From positions 682,001 to 746,000 of the forward strand of contig CP096134.1 in the NCBI GenBank assembly GCA_023242925.1: a DNA stretch of 64,000 nt. Reading direction: 5' to 3'. Positions 26,841 through 34,823 of the stretch are shown here, in pieces. The position numbers and the translations under genes are program-made. This DNA is from Hyphomonadaceae bacterium JAD_PAG50586_4 (GTDB lineage: Bacteria; Pseudomonadota; Alphaproteobacteria; Caulobacterales; Aquidulcibacteraceae). The first letter of the stretch is position 1; the number at the start of each line of letters is the position of its first letter. The notes below the pieces were generated by a model. The model was not told where the DNA came from and ran no database searches. It saw only the letters and a program-made list of their open reading frames with translations.

Positions 26841-27602
26841 TTAGGACGCGAGCCTATCGGCCAGTTCATTTGCGACGCCGATAAGGCGGTCGATGTCTTC
26901 GGGGCGCGAGAGGCGATGGTCGCCGTCCGGGATCAGATCGAAACGTAGGTCCGGGCTCTGGATCAGTTTGGAGAGCGCCTCGGCGTGCGTAGCCGGCACG
27001 TCCAGATCGCGCCCGCCCTGAAGGATGCGTACTGGTCCCGCGAAGGGGATAGGGCCGTCCATGAGCAGGCGCTTGCGGCCGTCTTCGATCAGCTGACGGG
27101 TAATCACATAAGGCTCGGGATCGTAAGCTGAGGGACGCTCCCAGCGACCCGCTTCCTCGATCTCGCGGCGGACCTCGGGTGGAAACGACGCCCACATGAG
27201 TCGCTCGGTGAAGTCTGCGGCCGGCGCGATTAGCAATAGGCCCGCCACCCGCTGCGGCCGCGCCCGACTTGCTAACAGGCTGATCCAGCCGCCCATGGAG
27301 GAGCCGACCAGCACGAGCGGGCCATTTGTCGCTTGATCGATGATCGCCAATGCATCGCATGCCCACGCGCCAATCGTGCCGTCGGTGAACGCGCCGTCGG
27401 ATTGGCCGTGGCCGGAATAGTCAAAGCGCACAAAGCCTTGGCCGCGCATGCGCGCCCATTCGGCCAACGCCTGCGCCTTCATGCCGGTCATGTCGGACTT
27501 GAAGCCGCCGCACCACACAAACGTCGGCCGCGCGCCGTCCTGCCGCTCGAGCGCCAAGCGCAGTCCATTGTGGGCGACAGCCTCGATTTGGCCGAATGGC
27601 AT
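26841..27602 (-). CDS. Alpha/beta hydrolase (thioesterase/lipase-like)
   Basis: A 253-residue cytoplasmic hydrolase. The nucleophile elbow is GSSMGG with Ser102; the oxyanion strand is FVWCGGFKSDM; the acid lies in ILQGGRDLDVP; and the histidine in IPDGDHRLSRPED. The FVRFDYSGHGQSDG segment is typical of ABHD10-like palmitoyl thioesterases and similar serine esterases. The specific substrate is not evident. Confidence 0.8.
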   Translation of the reverse strand: MPFGQIEAVAHNGLRLALERQDGARPTFVWCGGFKSDMTGMKAQALAEWARMRGQGFVRFDYSGHGQSDGAFTDGTIGAWACDALAIIDQATNGPLVLVGSSMGGWISLLASRARPQRVAGLLLIAPAADFTERLMWASFPPEVRREIEEAGRWERPSAYDPEPYVITRQLIEDGRKRLLMDGPIPFAGPVRILQGGRDLDVPATHAEALSKLIQSPDLRFDLIPDGDHRLSRPEDIDRLIGVANELADRLAS

Positions 27603-27733
27603 CGCTCTACTCCAGATCGATTTTGGCGATGAAGAAAGCGCCTCGTTAACGAATCTGAGCGCCTATTTAAGCAAATCCGTTAGCAAACATCGGCTTAGCC
27701 CGAATAGGCGGAATCCGGGGCGTTGGCAGAGCA

Positions 27734-28975
27734 TTGCAAGAAGGTCACATCCTGACAGTTCTGCAAGTTACCCCTGAGCTTAGTGCTGGCGGGGTCGAGC
27801 GGACCACGCTTGAAATGGCGGAAGCGATCAGCCGCGCCGGGGGCTCGCTTTGGTCGCTAGCGCCGGCGGTCGCCTTGAGCCGGACCTCAAGGCGGCCGGC
27901 GGCGAGTTGATCAGACTCCCGCCGCCACAAAAACCCGATCACCGCGATCTCGAACGTGTTCGCCATGGCCAAGGTCGTGCGTGAGCGTGGCGTGCAGATC
28001 GTGCATGCGCGATCGCGTGCGCCGGCTTGGAGCGCCTTTGCCGCCGCGCGCATGACCAAGATTCCGTTCCTCACCACGTTCCACGGCATCTACAACGCGC
28101 GCTCGTCGGCGAAGCGCTTCTACAATTCGGTGATGGCGCGCGGCGATCTGATCATCGCGAACTCCGAATACACGCGCCAGCATGTGATCAAACAGTACAA
28201 CATCGATCCCGCGCGCGTGATCGCCATTCCGCGCGGCGTCGATCTCGAACAATTCGATCCCGATCGGATTAAGCCGGACGACATAGCCGCCTTGCGGTCG
28301 CAATGGGGGCTTAGCCCGGACGACACACGCACGACGCTTATCATTCCAGCGCGCCTTACACGTTGGAAAGGCCATTTAGTCTTGATCGAAGCGATCAAGC
28401 AAATTCAAGCAAAACGACCTGGCGTGCTGAAACTTGTCATTGCCGGCGATGCGCAAGGTCGGCGCGGTTACCACGAAGCAATCGTTACGAACATTGAAGC
28501 CAATAAACTGCAGGATGTTGTGGCGGTGGTCGGCCATGTGAGGCAAATGCCGTTAGCGTTCGCCGCGTCCGACGTCGCCGTGTTCCCTTCAATTGAGCCG
28601 GAAGCGTTTGGTCGCGGCGCGGTGGAAGCGCAGGCGATGGGTGTGCCGGTGATTGCGTCCAATCTTGGCGGTTTCACCGAAACCGTGGTGGAGGGTGAAA
28701 CAGGGTTTCTTGTCCCGGCAGGGAATGTCACGGCGCTTGCAGGCGCGATCGAGCGTTTCATCGATCTGGCCCCAGAAGCACGCGCCAAAATGGGACACAA
28801 CGGACGCGACCGTGCGCGGGCGCTTTATTCGAAAGAAGCCCTGCAAACGGCCACATTAGCGGTTTACCAACGGCTCTTGCGCGAAGCGGAAGCGCCGCAA
28901 CAGAATAAGAGTCACAGGTCGAGTGGCGCTCCAAAGCAGCGTCGTCGAGGAGAGACAGGGAATGATCTGGCGTAA
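27734..28975 (+). CDS. GT4-family glycosyltransferase, two compensating frameshifts
   Basis: The protein transfers a sugar from an activated donor, probably onto an envelope glycan. The glycine-rich N-terminal LQVTPELSAGGVERTTLEMA, RGVDLEQFDPDR, LIIPARLTRWKGH, and the C-terminal EPEAFGRGAVEAQAMGVPV with its EX7E glutamates are all GT4 signatures. Reading requires one missing G at the ggggg run near 27842 and one extra A in the caaaaa run near 27930; the changes cancel, so total length (~413 aa) is normal. The start is uncertain: no ATG precedes the fold, and TTG 27734 is the best candidate. The end overlaps the GT9 gene. Confidence 0.75.
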
Positions 28976-29975
28976 GTCAGCTTCCGAAGGCGAAACGAAC
29001 GTCGTGAACCGCGTGTTGGTGATCCAGCTCGGCGGCGTCGCCTCGTTTCTGCAAGCGCTCGCTGCGGTGAAGCTCATCCGTGAGCGACACGTCGGCGCGC
29101 GCTTTACGTTGCTCACGACGGAAGCGACGAAAGAGATCGCGGAGAAGTCGCCGTATTTCGACACGGTTGAGGCCGACGGCAAACCGACGGAGCCGCAAGC
29201 GATCACCAAGCTGATCGGGCGCATCCGTGCGGCCAAGTACGACATGATCTACGATCTCGAAGGCTCGAGCCGTACGAACAATTATTTCCAAGGCCTGCGC
29301 CCGTGGCCGCCGAAATGGTCGGGCCCGATCGCCGGCGCCAGTCACGCCTATCTAGATCCGAACCGCAACGATCTGCATCCGATGTTGCGTCTCGCCGGCC
29401 AGTTGAACGCTGCTGGCATTCCGGTGAATGGACCATTGGAGCCCGATCTGTCGTGGCTGCGCCAGACCATGCGTGATGCGCCGCGTCTGCGTCCGGACTA
29501 TTTCGGCATCCATGGCCGTTACGTGTTGTTGCTGCCGCGCGGCTCGAACGCTGATCCCGGCCGGTGCTGGCCCGAGGAGAAGTACGTCGATCTCGCCAAG
29601 CGTATCGCACGCAACGGCGTGACCCCGGTCGTGCTGGGCGGCGCCGACGAACGGAATCTGGGCGCGGCTATCGCGAAGGAAGTGCCGAGCGCCAAAAATC
29701 TCGTGACCCGCCCGGACCTGTTCCAATGCATCGGTCTGGCCGAGCGCGCCGCGTTCGCTGTGGGCGACGATGTCGAGCTGATCCATGTGGCCGCCGCCGC
29801 CGGGACGCCAAGTCTGGTGTTCCTCTCCTCGCTCCATCGGCCCGAGCTGGCAGCGCCCAAGGGCAAGGGTGGGGTGGTGGAATTCACCGCCGCGGTCATC
29901 GCGGACCTGCCGGTTGACCAGGTTGAGCGCCAATTGCGCAATTGCGGCGTGTTTCGTGAAGCCGCAACGGCTTGA
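28962..29975 (+). CDS. GT9-family glycosyltransferase (heptosyltransferase-like)
   Basis: About 337 residues. NRVLVIQLGGVASFLQAL at the N-terminus and the C-terminal VGDDVELIHVAAAAGTPSLVFL match GT9 heptosyltransferases; the middle VLLLPRGSNADPGRCWPEEKY is the sugar-nucleotide site. LPS core assembly is the usual role. The aspartate and serine/threonine pattern of the C-terminal motif (usually GxDTGxxH) is altered to GDDVELIH, which may mark a different acceptor. ATG 28962 has GGAGAG upstream and overlaps the GT4 gene by 14 nt. Confidence 0.82.
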   Translation: MIWRKSASEGETNVVNRVLVIQLGGVASFLQALAAVKLIRERHVGARFTLLTTEATKEIAEKSPYFDTVEADGKPTEPQAITKLIGRIRAAKYDMIYDLEGSSRTNNYFQGLRPWPPKWSGPIAGASHAYLDPNRNDLHPMLRLAGQLNAAGIPVNGPLEPDLSWLRQTMRDAPRLRPDYFGIHGRYVLLLPRGSNADPGRCWPEEKYVDLAKRIARNGVTPVVLGGADERNLGAAIAKEVPSAKNLVTRPDLFQCIGLAERAAFAVGDDVELIHVAAAAGTPSLVFLSSLHRPELAAPKGKGGVVEFTAAVIADLPVDQVERQLRNCGVFREAATA

Positions 29976-30072
29976 TACCTAGCCCCGCGCAAGCGATATT
30001 AAAGAAGTCGAGTCTGCGCTCTAACGGGCGTGGGCAGGCATTTGTTTATCAACAGCTACAGGAGAAGGCCCG

Positions 30073-30618
30073 ATAGCCAGACGTCCATATGCCGCGCCGC
30101 CGCCATCCAAAGATGGCCCGCGCGTCAACGAGGATATTCGCGGGACCCCGCGCGTCCTCCTCATCGATGCAGAAGGTGAGAAGCAGGGCGAAATGCCCAT
30201 CGCCGCCGCCCTAGACGCCGCGCGCGAAGCCGGTCTCGACTTGGTCGAGGTTGCGCCTAACTCGCAGCCGCCGGTCTGCAAAATCCTCGATTACGGGAAG
30301 TTCCGCTTCGAGGAGCAAAAGAAGAAGGCCGAAACGCGTAAGAAGGCCAAGCGGGTCGAACTGAAGGAAATCAAGGTTCGTCCGAACATCGACGACCACG
30401 ATTACGAAGTGAAGATGAAGGCCATTCATCGCTTCTTCGAAGAGGGGGACAAGGTGAAGGTCACCCTGCGCTTCCGTGGCCGAGAAATGCAGCACACCAA
30501 TCTCGGCATGGATCTGCTTGATCGTATGCGCACTGAGCTCGACGGCATCGCCAAGGTCGAGCACGAGCCGCGCTTCGAAGGTCGCCAGGTCGTCATGGTG
30601 ATGGCGCCGCGCGCGTAA
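30073..30618 (+). CDS. infC: Translation initiation factor IF-3, AUA start codon
   Basis: IF-3 checks start-codon and initiator tRNA pairing on the 30S subunit. The coding frame from 30073 gives (M)[17 protein letters not shown], the expected alphaproteobacterial N-terminus, then [20 protein letters not shown] and [19 protein letters not shown] with a normal C-terminal domain, 181 residues in all. No ATG, GTG or TTG occurs where the protein must begin; an ATA at 30073 does, with AGGAG (30060-30064) 8 nt upstream. The first ATG (30193) would remove 40 conserved residues. Rare starts are an established device by which IF-3 represses its own synthesis. Confidence 0.93.
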   Translation: MARRPYAAPPPSKDGPRVNEDIRGTPRVLLIDAEGEKQGEMPIAAALDAAREAGLDLVEVAPNSQPPVCKILDYGKFRFEEQKKKAETRKKAKRVELKEIKVRPNIDDHDYEVKMKAIHRFFEEGDKVKVTLRFRGREMQHTNLGMDLLDRMRTELDGIAKVEHEPRFEGRQVVMVMAPRA

Positions 30619-30645
30619 CGCGAGCGCTCACATTCCCAAAACCGA

Positions 30646-30680
30646 GCGCGCCGGTCCCATGGGCCGGCGCGTTTTGTTTT
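30646..30680 (+). terminator. Rho-independent terminator after infC
   Basis: An 8-bp G/C stem (cgcgccgg at 30647-30654 with ccggcgcg at 30664-30671), extended by an inner CCC/GGG, is followed by TTTTGTTTT. It ends the infC message 28 nt past the stop. Confidence 0.9.
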
Positions 30681-30692
30681 GATGACACTTTG

Positions 30693-30721
30693 TTGACAGC
30701 GCGCCACGTCGGGCCTGAATT
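30693..30721 (+). promoter_or_regulatory. Promoter for the e(P4)-like phosphatase gene
   Basis: A consensus -35 TTGACA (30693-30698) and a -10 TGAATT (30716-30721) are 17 nt apart. The predicted start of transcription is within a few bases of the ATG at 30729, so the message would be leaderless or nearly so. No ribosome-binding site is visible. Confidence 0.55.
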
Positions 30722-30728
30722 ACGCGCC

Positions 30729-31421
30729 ATGATGATCAAACGCTCATTCCTCGCCGCATTGCTGTTGCTCGCCGCCTGCGCCACCGCGCCGGTTGTGCAG
30801 AGCGCACAACCGATGAATCTCACCGAGCTGAAGGAACAGCTCGAGCAATATCACGATAGCGGCGCCTATGAGCGCGACATCTCGGTGGTGGCGGAGGAGG
30901 CGCGCGCTTGGATCGTGCGGCGTGCACCGCAAGTGCAACGCCCAGCGATCGTGTTCGACATCGACGAGACGACGATCTCGAACTGGTCACGCACGCGCGC
31001 CAACGACTACGGCTATTTCACCGATGGCCCCTGCGATCGCCTGCCGCGCGGACCATGCGGCGCTTACGCTTACGAAGACGCCGGGCTTGGCGCTGCGATC
31101 CAGCCGATGTTGGCGACGTATCAAGCGGCACGCGAAGCGGGCGTCGCGGTGTTCTTCATCACCGGGCGTCGCGAGCAGCGCCGCGCCGGCACAGAGGCGA
31201 ACCTCCGTCGTGTCGGCTATAACGAGTGGGCCGAAGTCGTGCTGCGCCCTGCAACCGGTCCGCACACGCCCGCAGCGGACTACAAAGGTCCCCAGCGCGC
31301 CCGCATCGAAGCTGCGGGCTATACGATCATCGCAAATATTGGTGATCAGCAAAGCGATCTCGACGGCGGCCATGCTGAGCGCACATTTCTCGTGCCCAAC
31401 CCGTATTACCGGATCCACTAG
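30729..31421 (+). CDS. HAD-family acid phosphatase, lipoprotein e(P4)-like
   Basis: The 230-residue product has a lipoprotein signal (LLLLAAC) and a HAD subfamily IIIB fold: nucleophile motif VFDIDETTISNW, motif II FFITGRREQ and C-terminal IGDQQSDLDGG. The family dephosphorylates nucleotides and related esters at the outer membrane or in the periplasm. Length is normal. No ribosome-binding site precedes the ATG; see the promoter entry. It is followed 22 nt later by a small lipoprotein gene. Confidence 0.82.
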   Translation: MMIKRSFLAALLLLAACATAPVVQSAQPMNLTELKEQLEQYHDSGAYERDISVVAEEARAWIVRRAPQVQRPAIVFDIDETTISNWSRTRANDYGYFTDGPCDRLPRGPCGAYAYEDAGLGAAIQPMLATYQAAREAGVAVFFITGRREQRRAGTEANLRRVGYNEWAEVVLRPATGPHTPAADYKGPQRARIEAAGYTIIANIGDQQSDLDGGHAERTFLVPNPYYRIH

Positions 31422-31443
31422 GGTTCCGGCCTGAGGAGTTGGC

Positions 31444-31875
31444 ATGCGCGCGTTTTTGATTTCGGCCTTATTGCTTGTGGGTTGCGCCTCAGCGCCTGCC
31501 GCCGAGGCGCCCGCGGCGAACCTACCGCAACATATCCGCGAGGATCTGGCCCAACGCGACGCAGCCCTCGCCGAACCGGGCGTCGTCGTTGCGCGTATGA
31601 ACGAAAATGCCAATCTCGGTGACGGCCTCGTGGTGCGTCCGCTCGCGGTCGTTGAAGACAGCCGCTGCCCGCAAAACGCGCGTTGCGTATGGGCCGGTCG
31701 TTTGCGTTTGAACGTCGCAATCGAAGGCGTCGGCGAGCGCGAGATCATCTTGGGCGAAGAGGCCGTGCAAACGCCACGCGGCGCCTTCCAACTCGTCGCG
31801 GTGTCACCCGGCCCGTGGACCGATTGGCCCGAAGGCGCGAGGCTGGCTTATCGCTTCGGTTTCAAACGCGCCTAG
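31444..31875 (+). CDS. Small lipoprotein, beta-rich
   Basis: 143 residues with a lipobox (LLLVGC) and a mature region of beta strands with two cysteines in SRCPQNARCVWAGRLRLNV, a motif common in small exported proteins of alphaproteobacteria. A GAGG site lies upstream. Function unknown. The 3' end overlaps the convergent membrane-protein gene by 4 nt. Confidence 0.65.
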   Translation: MRAFLISALLLVGCASAPAAEAPAANLPQHIREDLAQRDAALAEPGVVVARMNENANLGDGLVVRPLAVVEDSRCPQNARCVWAGRLRLNVAIEGVGEREIILGEEAVQTPRGAFQLVAVSPGPWTDWPEGARLAYRFGFKRA

Positions 31876-32294
31876 CCGCGCGTCACGCGGCGGCGCTTGG
31901 TCATGATCGCCATGTTGATGATCAGCAGCACCAGCGCGACGCCAAAACCGATCGCATTGATCAGCGGCGCGCGTTCGGCGTTTGCGGCGATCAAATTCTG
32001 AGCGTGCTCGGCTGCGCCTTCGCGGATCGCTGCGTCCTGAGCCGCCTTCGCTTGCTCGCCGGCAAAGCCGAAATCCACATTCGGGGGCAGGCCCACTGCA
32101 GCGACGCTGACGCCGCCAACGGGCGGCAGGCGGGCGGGCGCGTAGATCAAGTGCGTGCCGAAGGCGATCACGATCGTGGCCAGAATCGCCAGCAGCCAGC
32201 GCGACCCGGCGATGGCGCTGATCGAGGTCGTGACCTTGGTGCGTTCAACTCGGAAAATGGCCTTGGCTTCGTCGAGGTTCTTCGGCGTCTGCAT
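31872..32294 (-). CDS. Two-helix membrane protein of unknown function
   Basis: 140 residues with one helix near 33-53 (WLLAILATIVIAFGTHLIY) and another near 112-130 (INAIGFGVALVLLIINMAI), a ~55-residue loop between, and a basic C-terminus (TKRRRVTRG). No family recognised. Divergent from rpmI. Confidence 0.6.
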   Translation of the reverse strand: MQTPKNLDEAKAIFRVERTKVTTSISAIAGSRWLLAILATIVIAFGTHLIYAPARLPPVGGVSVAAVGLPPNVDFGFAGEQAKAAQDAAIREGAAEHAQNLIAANAERAPLINAIGFGVALVLLIINMAIMTKRRRVTRG

Positions 32295-32378
32295 CCCAAT
32301 CTCCCACTGGCCTTAACCTAACCTGGCCAGCCGAGGCGGGGAGCTAAAAATCGGGCGCCTAAGCGCTCCACAGGCCCA

Positions 32379-32407
32379 TTGCCTGTATGGGGGCCCCCAT
32401 GCTATCA
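32379..32407 (+). promoter_or_regulatory. Candidate rpmI-rplT promoter with a palindrome in its spacer
   Basis: TTGCCT (32379-32384) and CTATCA (32402-32407) are 17 nt apart. The spacer contains a 14-nt perfect palindrome, ATGGGGGCCCCCAT (32387-32400). It would give an ~89-nt leader before rpmI. The -10 match is modest and the role of the palindrome is inferred. Confidence 0.4.
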
Positions 32408-32501
32408 GCGCCGCCTTCTTGGGTGGCCCGGCCTGTACGGCATGCCGTGGCGACCCTTTTCGCGTGGGTTTCGGTCCGCGCTTTATCCAAACGAGGATCA
32501 A

Positions 32502-32705
32502 ATGCCGAAACTGAAGACCAAGAGCGGCGTCAAAAAACGCTTCAAGCTCACGGCCTCTGGCAAAGTGAAGGCCGGCGCCGCCGGCAAGCGCCACCGCCTG
32601 ATCAGCCACAATTCCAAGTATATTCGTCAGAACCGCGGGACCAGCACGCTGGCTAAGCCAGACGCTGATCGCGTGAAGCTGTGGATTCCTTACGGCCTCG
32701 ACTGA
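32502..32705 (+). CDS. rpmI: 50S ribosomal protein L35
   Basis: 67 residues: MPKLKTKSGVKKRFKLTASG, RHRLISHNSKYIRQNRG and a C-terminal KLWIPYGLD. Highly basic, normal length. Followed by rplT after 32 nt. The infC-rpmI-rplT set is not contiguous here: infC is 2 kb upstream with three genes between. Confidence 0.96.
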   Translation: MPKLKTKSGVKKRFKLTASGKVKAGAAGKRHRLISHNSKYIRQNRGTSTLAKPDADRVKLWIPYGLD

Positions 32706-32737
32706 GCCGCCCACCCTTATTTTGACGGAGTACAATC

Positions 32738-33094
32738 ATGGCACGCGTTAAGGGCGGCGTTACCGCTCATGCCCGCCACAAGAAAGTTCTGAAGAAGGCG
32801 AAGGGCTATTATGGCCGTCGCTCGAACACCTTCCGCACCGCGAACGCCGCGGTCGAGAAGGCCGGCCTCTACGCCTACCGCGACCGCAAGGCCAAGAAGC
32901 GCAGCTTCCGCGCGCTCTGGATCGTGCGCATCAATGCGGCTGTTCGCGAAGAGGGGCTCACCTATTCCCGATTTATCAGCGGGCTGGCGAAAGCGGGCGT
33001 CGAACTCGACCGCAAGGTCATGGCTGATATCGCGATGAACCAGCCCGAAGCTTTCAAAGGCCTGATCACTCAGGCCAAGAGCGCGCTGGCTTAA
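32738..33094 (+). CDS. rplT: 50S ribosomal protein L20
   Basis: 118 residues, basic, with [39 protein letters not shown] and the conserved [20 protein letters not shown]20 binds 23S rRNA early in assembly and in many bacteria represses its own operon. A Shine-Dalgarno GACGGAG lies upstream of ATG 32738. Confidence 0.97.
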   Translation: MARVKGGVTAHARHKKVLKKAKGYYGRRSNTFRTANAAVEKAGLYAYRDRKAKKRSFRALWIVRINAAVREEGLTYSRFISGLAKAGVELDRKVMADIAMNQPEAFKGLITQAKSALA

Positions 33095-33097
33095 TTT

Positions 33098-33235
33098 CCT
33101 TCTCCCCTTGTGGGAGAAGGTGTCCGCCGCGCCAGCGGCGGACGGATGAGGGGTGCGTCCGCCACTCCTGCTGGATCTGCTGACACCCTCACCCGGCGCG
33201 CCCTGCGGCGCGCCACCCTCTCCCACAAGGGGGAG
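33098..33235. repeat. Intergenic palindromic repeat (REP/MITE-like), copy 1
   Basis: Between rplT and pheS. Two arms are near reverse complements: CCTTCTCCCC..GGGAGAAGG (33098-33120) with a central GGATGAGGG, then CACCCTCACCC and CCCTCTCCCACAAGGGGGAG (33215-33235). Further inner palindromes (gtccgccgcg.., ggcgcgccctgcggcgcgcc) lie between. A second copy with the same skeleton is at 41520-41662. No coding capacity. Confidence 0.75.
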
Positions 33236-33255
33236 CGTCGTGTAGCGGGACGTCC

Positions 33256-34341
33256 ATGACAGCGAATACCGATCTCGAAACGATTGAACGCGATCTGCTT
33301 GCGCGCGTGGGCGCCGCCAATGACGAGGCGACGCTCGAAGCGCTGCGCGTGGAGGCGCTTGGCAAGCAGGGCTCCATTTCCGCGCTGATGAAGAACCTGG
33401 GCTCCATGAGCCCGGAGGAGCGCAAGGAATTTGGCCCGAAGCTGAATGGCCTCAAGGATCGCGTCACCGAAGCCATCGTCGTGAAGAAGGCCACACTGGC
33501 TGAAGCAGCACTCGATGCGCAGCTGAAGGCCGAAGCCGTTGACGTCACGCTGCCGCCGGTGAAGCCGCGCTCAGGTACGATCCATCCTGTGTCGCAGGTG
33601 ATGGAAGAGCTCGCGCAAATTTTCGGCGAGATGGGCTTTTCGGTCGAAGAAGGCCCGGACATCGAAACCGATTTCAACAATTTCACTGCGCTCAATTTCC
33701 CGCCAAAGCATCCGGCGCGCGAAACGCACGACACGTTCTTCATGGACGCGAAGGACGAGCGCGGCGAACGCAAAGTACTGCGCACGCATACGTCGCCCGT
33801 TCAGGTGCGCACGATGCTGAAGCAGAAGCCGCCGATCCGCATGATCTGCATGGGCCGCACGTTCCGCAAAGACAGCGACGCCACGCACACGCCGATGTTC
33901 CACCAGATCGAAGGTCTCGTCATCGACGAGACCTCGACGATGGCTGATCTCAAAAGCGTGCTGATCGCGGCGATCAAAGCCTATTTCGAAGTGGACGACG
34001 TGAAGCTGCGCTTCCGCCCGCACCATTTCCCGTTCACCGAACCGAGCGCGGAAGTCGATGTCGGCTGCGATCGTTCTGGCGGTCAGATCAAGATCGGCGC
34101 CGGTGATGACTGGCTGGAAATTCTGGGCAGCGGCATGGTGCACCCGAACGTACTCGCCAATTGCGGCATCGATCCCGAGAAATACCAAGGCTACGCCTTC
34201 GGCATGGGCATCGATCGCCTGGCTATGCTCAAATACGGCATGAACGATCTGCGCGCCTTCTTCGACGCCGACACGCGCTGGCTAAAGCATTATGGCTTTA
34301 GCCCGTATCTGTTGCCGGGTCTGGCGCAGGGCGTGGGCTGA
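33256..34341 (+). CDS. pheS: Phenylalanine-tRNA ligase alpha subunit
   Basis: 361 residues. The N-terminal helical arm ([21 protein letters not shown]) binds tRNA; the catalytic core has the class II motifs [32 protein letters not shown], and [17 protein letters not shown], ending with motif 3 [16 protein letters not shown]. It forms a heterotetramer with PheT. The stop overlaps the next small gene as TGATG. Confidence 0.96.
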   Translation: MTANTDLETIERDLLARVGAANDEATLEALRVEALGKQGSISALMKNLGSMSPEERKEFGPKLNGLKDRVTEAIVVKKATLAEAALDAQLKAEAVDVTLPPVKPRSGTIHPVSQVMEELAQIFGEMGFSVEEGPDIETDFNNFTALNFPPKHPARETHDTFFMDAKDERGERKVLRTHTSPVQVRTMLKQKPPIRMICMGRTFRKDSDATHTPMFHQIEGLVIDETSTMADLKSVLIAAIKAYFEVDDVKLRFRPHHFPFTEPSAEVDVGCDRSGGQIKIGAGDDWLEILGSGMVHPNVLANCGIDPEKYQGYAFGMGIDRLAMLKYGMNDLRAFFDADTRWLKHYGFSPYLLPGLAQGVG

Positions 34342-34823
34342 TGGCCCTCGATCCACAATTGGTAAGTCAGCTTGCGCTGGCGTTTGCCGGTGCGCTGATG
34401 GGCGCGCTATTCGGCGGCTTTGCGCGTTGGACGCAAGGCAGCCGCGAGCGCCGCTTGCGGTTGACGCTCGAACTCTACAACGAGTTTCATTCGCCGCTCT
34501 TCAACCACGTGCGCATTGTCGCGCACGAAGCGATGTCCAACGCACCGATGCCGGCGGCTTATGCCGCTGCAGAGGGCGAACGCCGTGAAGCGATCGCGTC
34601 GATCGTGCATTTCTGGGAGAAGGTCGCCCAACTCCAACAGATCGGCGCGCTCGATGAGCGGCTGCTGCGCCGCTTCTTCGGCCAGTATGCGCGCTGGTGG
34701 AGCGAGCTGCTCTGTGAAAGACAAGCGGCGCTCGCCGACCCCGAATGGGGCGCGACGCTTTCGGATATCAATTCTCTGTTCGCGCGCCTGAAGCGCACGA
34801 GGCGCGAAGGATCGCGGCGATGA
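34341..34823 (+). CDS. Uncharacterised protein inserted between pheS and pheT
   Basis: 160 residues with an N-terminal hydrophobic segment (LALAFAGALMGALFGGFARW) followed by a helical, charged domain (LRLTLELYNEFHSPLFNHVR; SIVHFWEKVAQLQQI; RRFFGQYARWWSELL). It looks like a DUF4760-type single-pass helical protein, though this is weak. The start overlaps the pheS stop by 1 nt and the stop overlaps the pheT start by 4 nt, so it is translationally coupled to both synthetase genes. Confidence 0.75.
   Translation: MALDPQLVSQLALAFAGALMGALFGGFARWTQGSRERRLRLTLELYNEFHSPLFNHVRIVAHEAMSNAPMPAAYAAAEGERREAIASIVHFWEKVAQLQQIGALDERLLRRFFGQYARWWSELLCERQAALADPEWGATLSDINSLFARLKRTRREGSRR

Noticed and set aside
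33098..33235. CRISPR-like array between rplT and pheS
   Set aside because: Only inverted arms are present; no evenly spaced direct repeats with unique spacers, and no cas genes.
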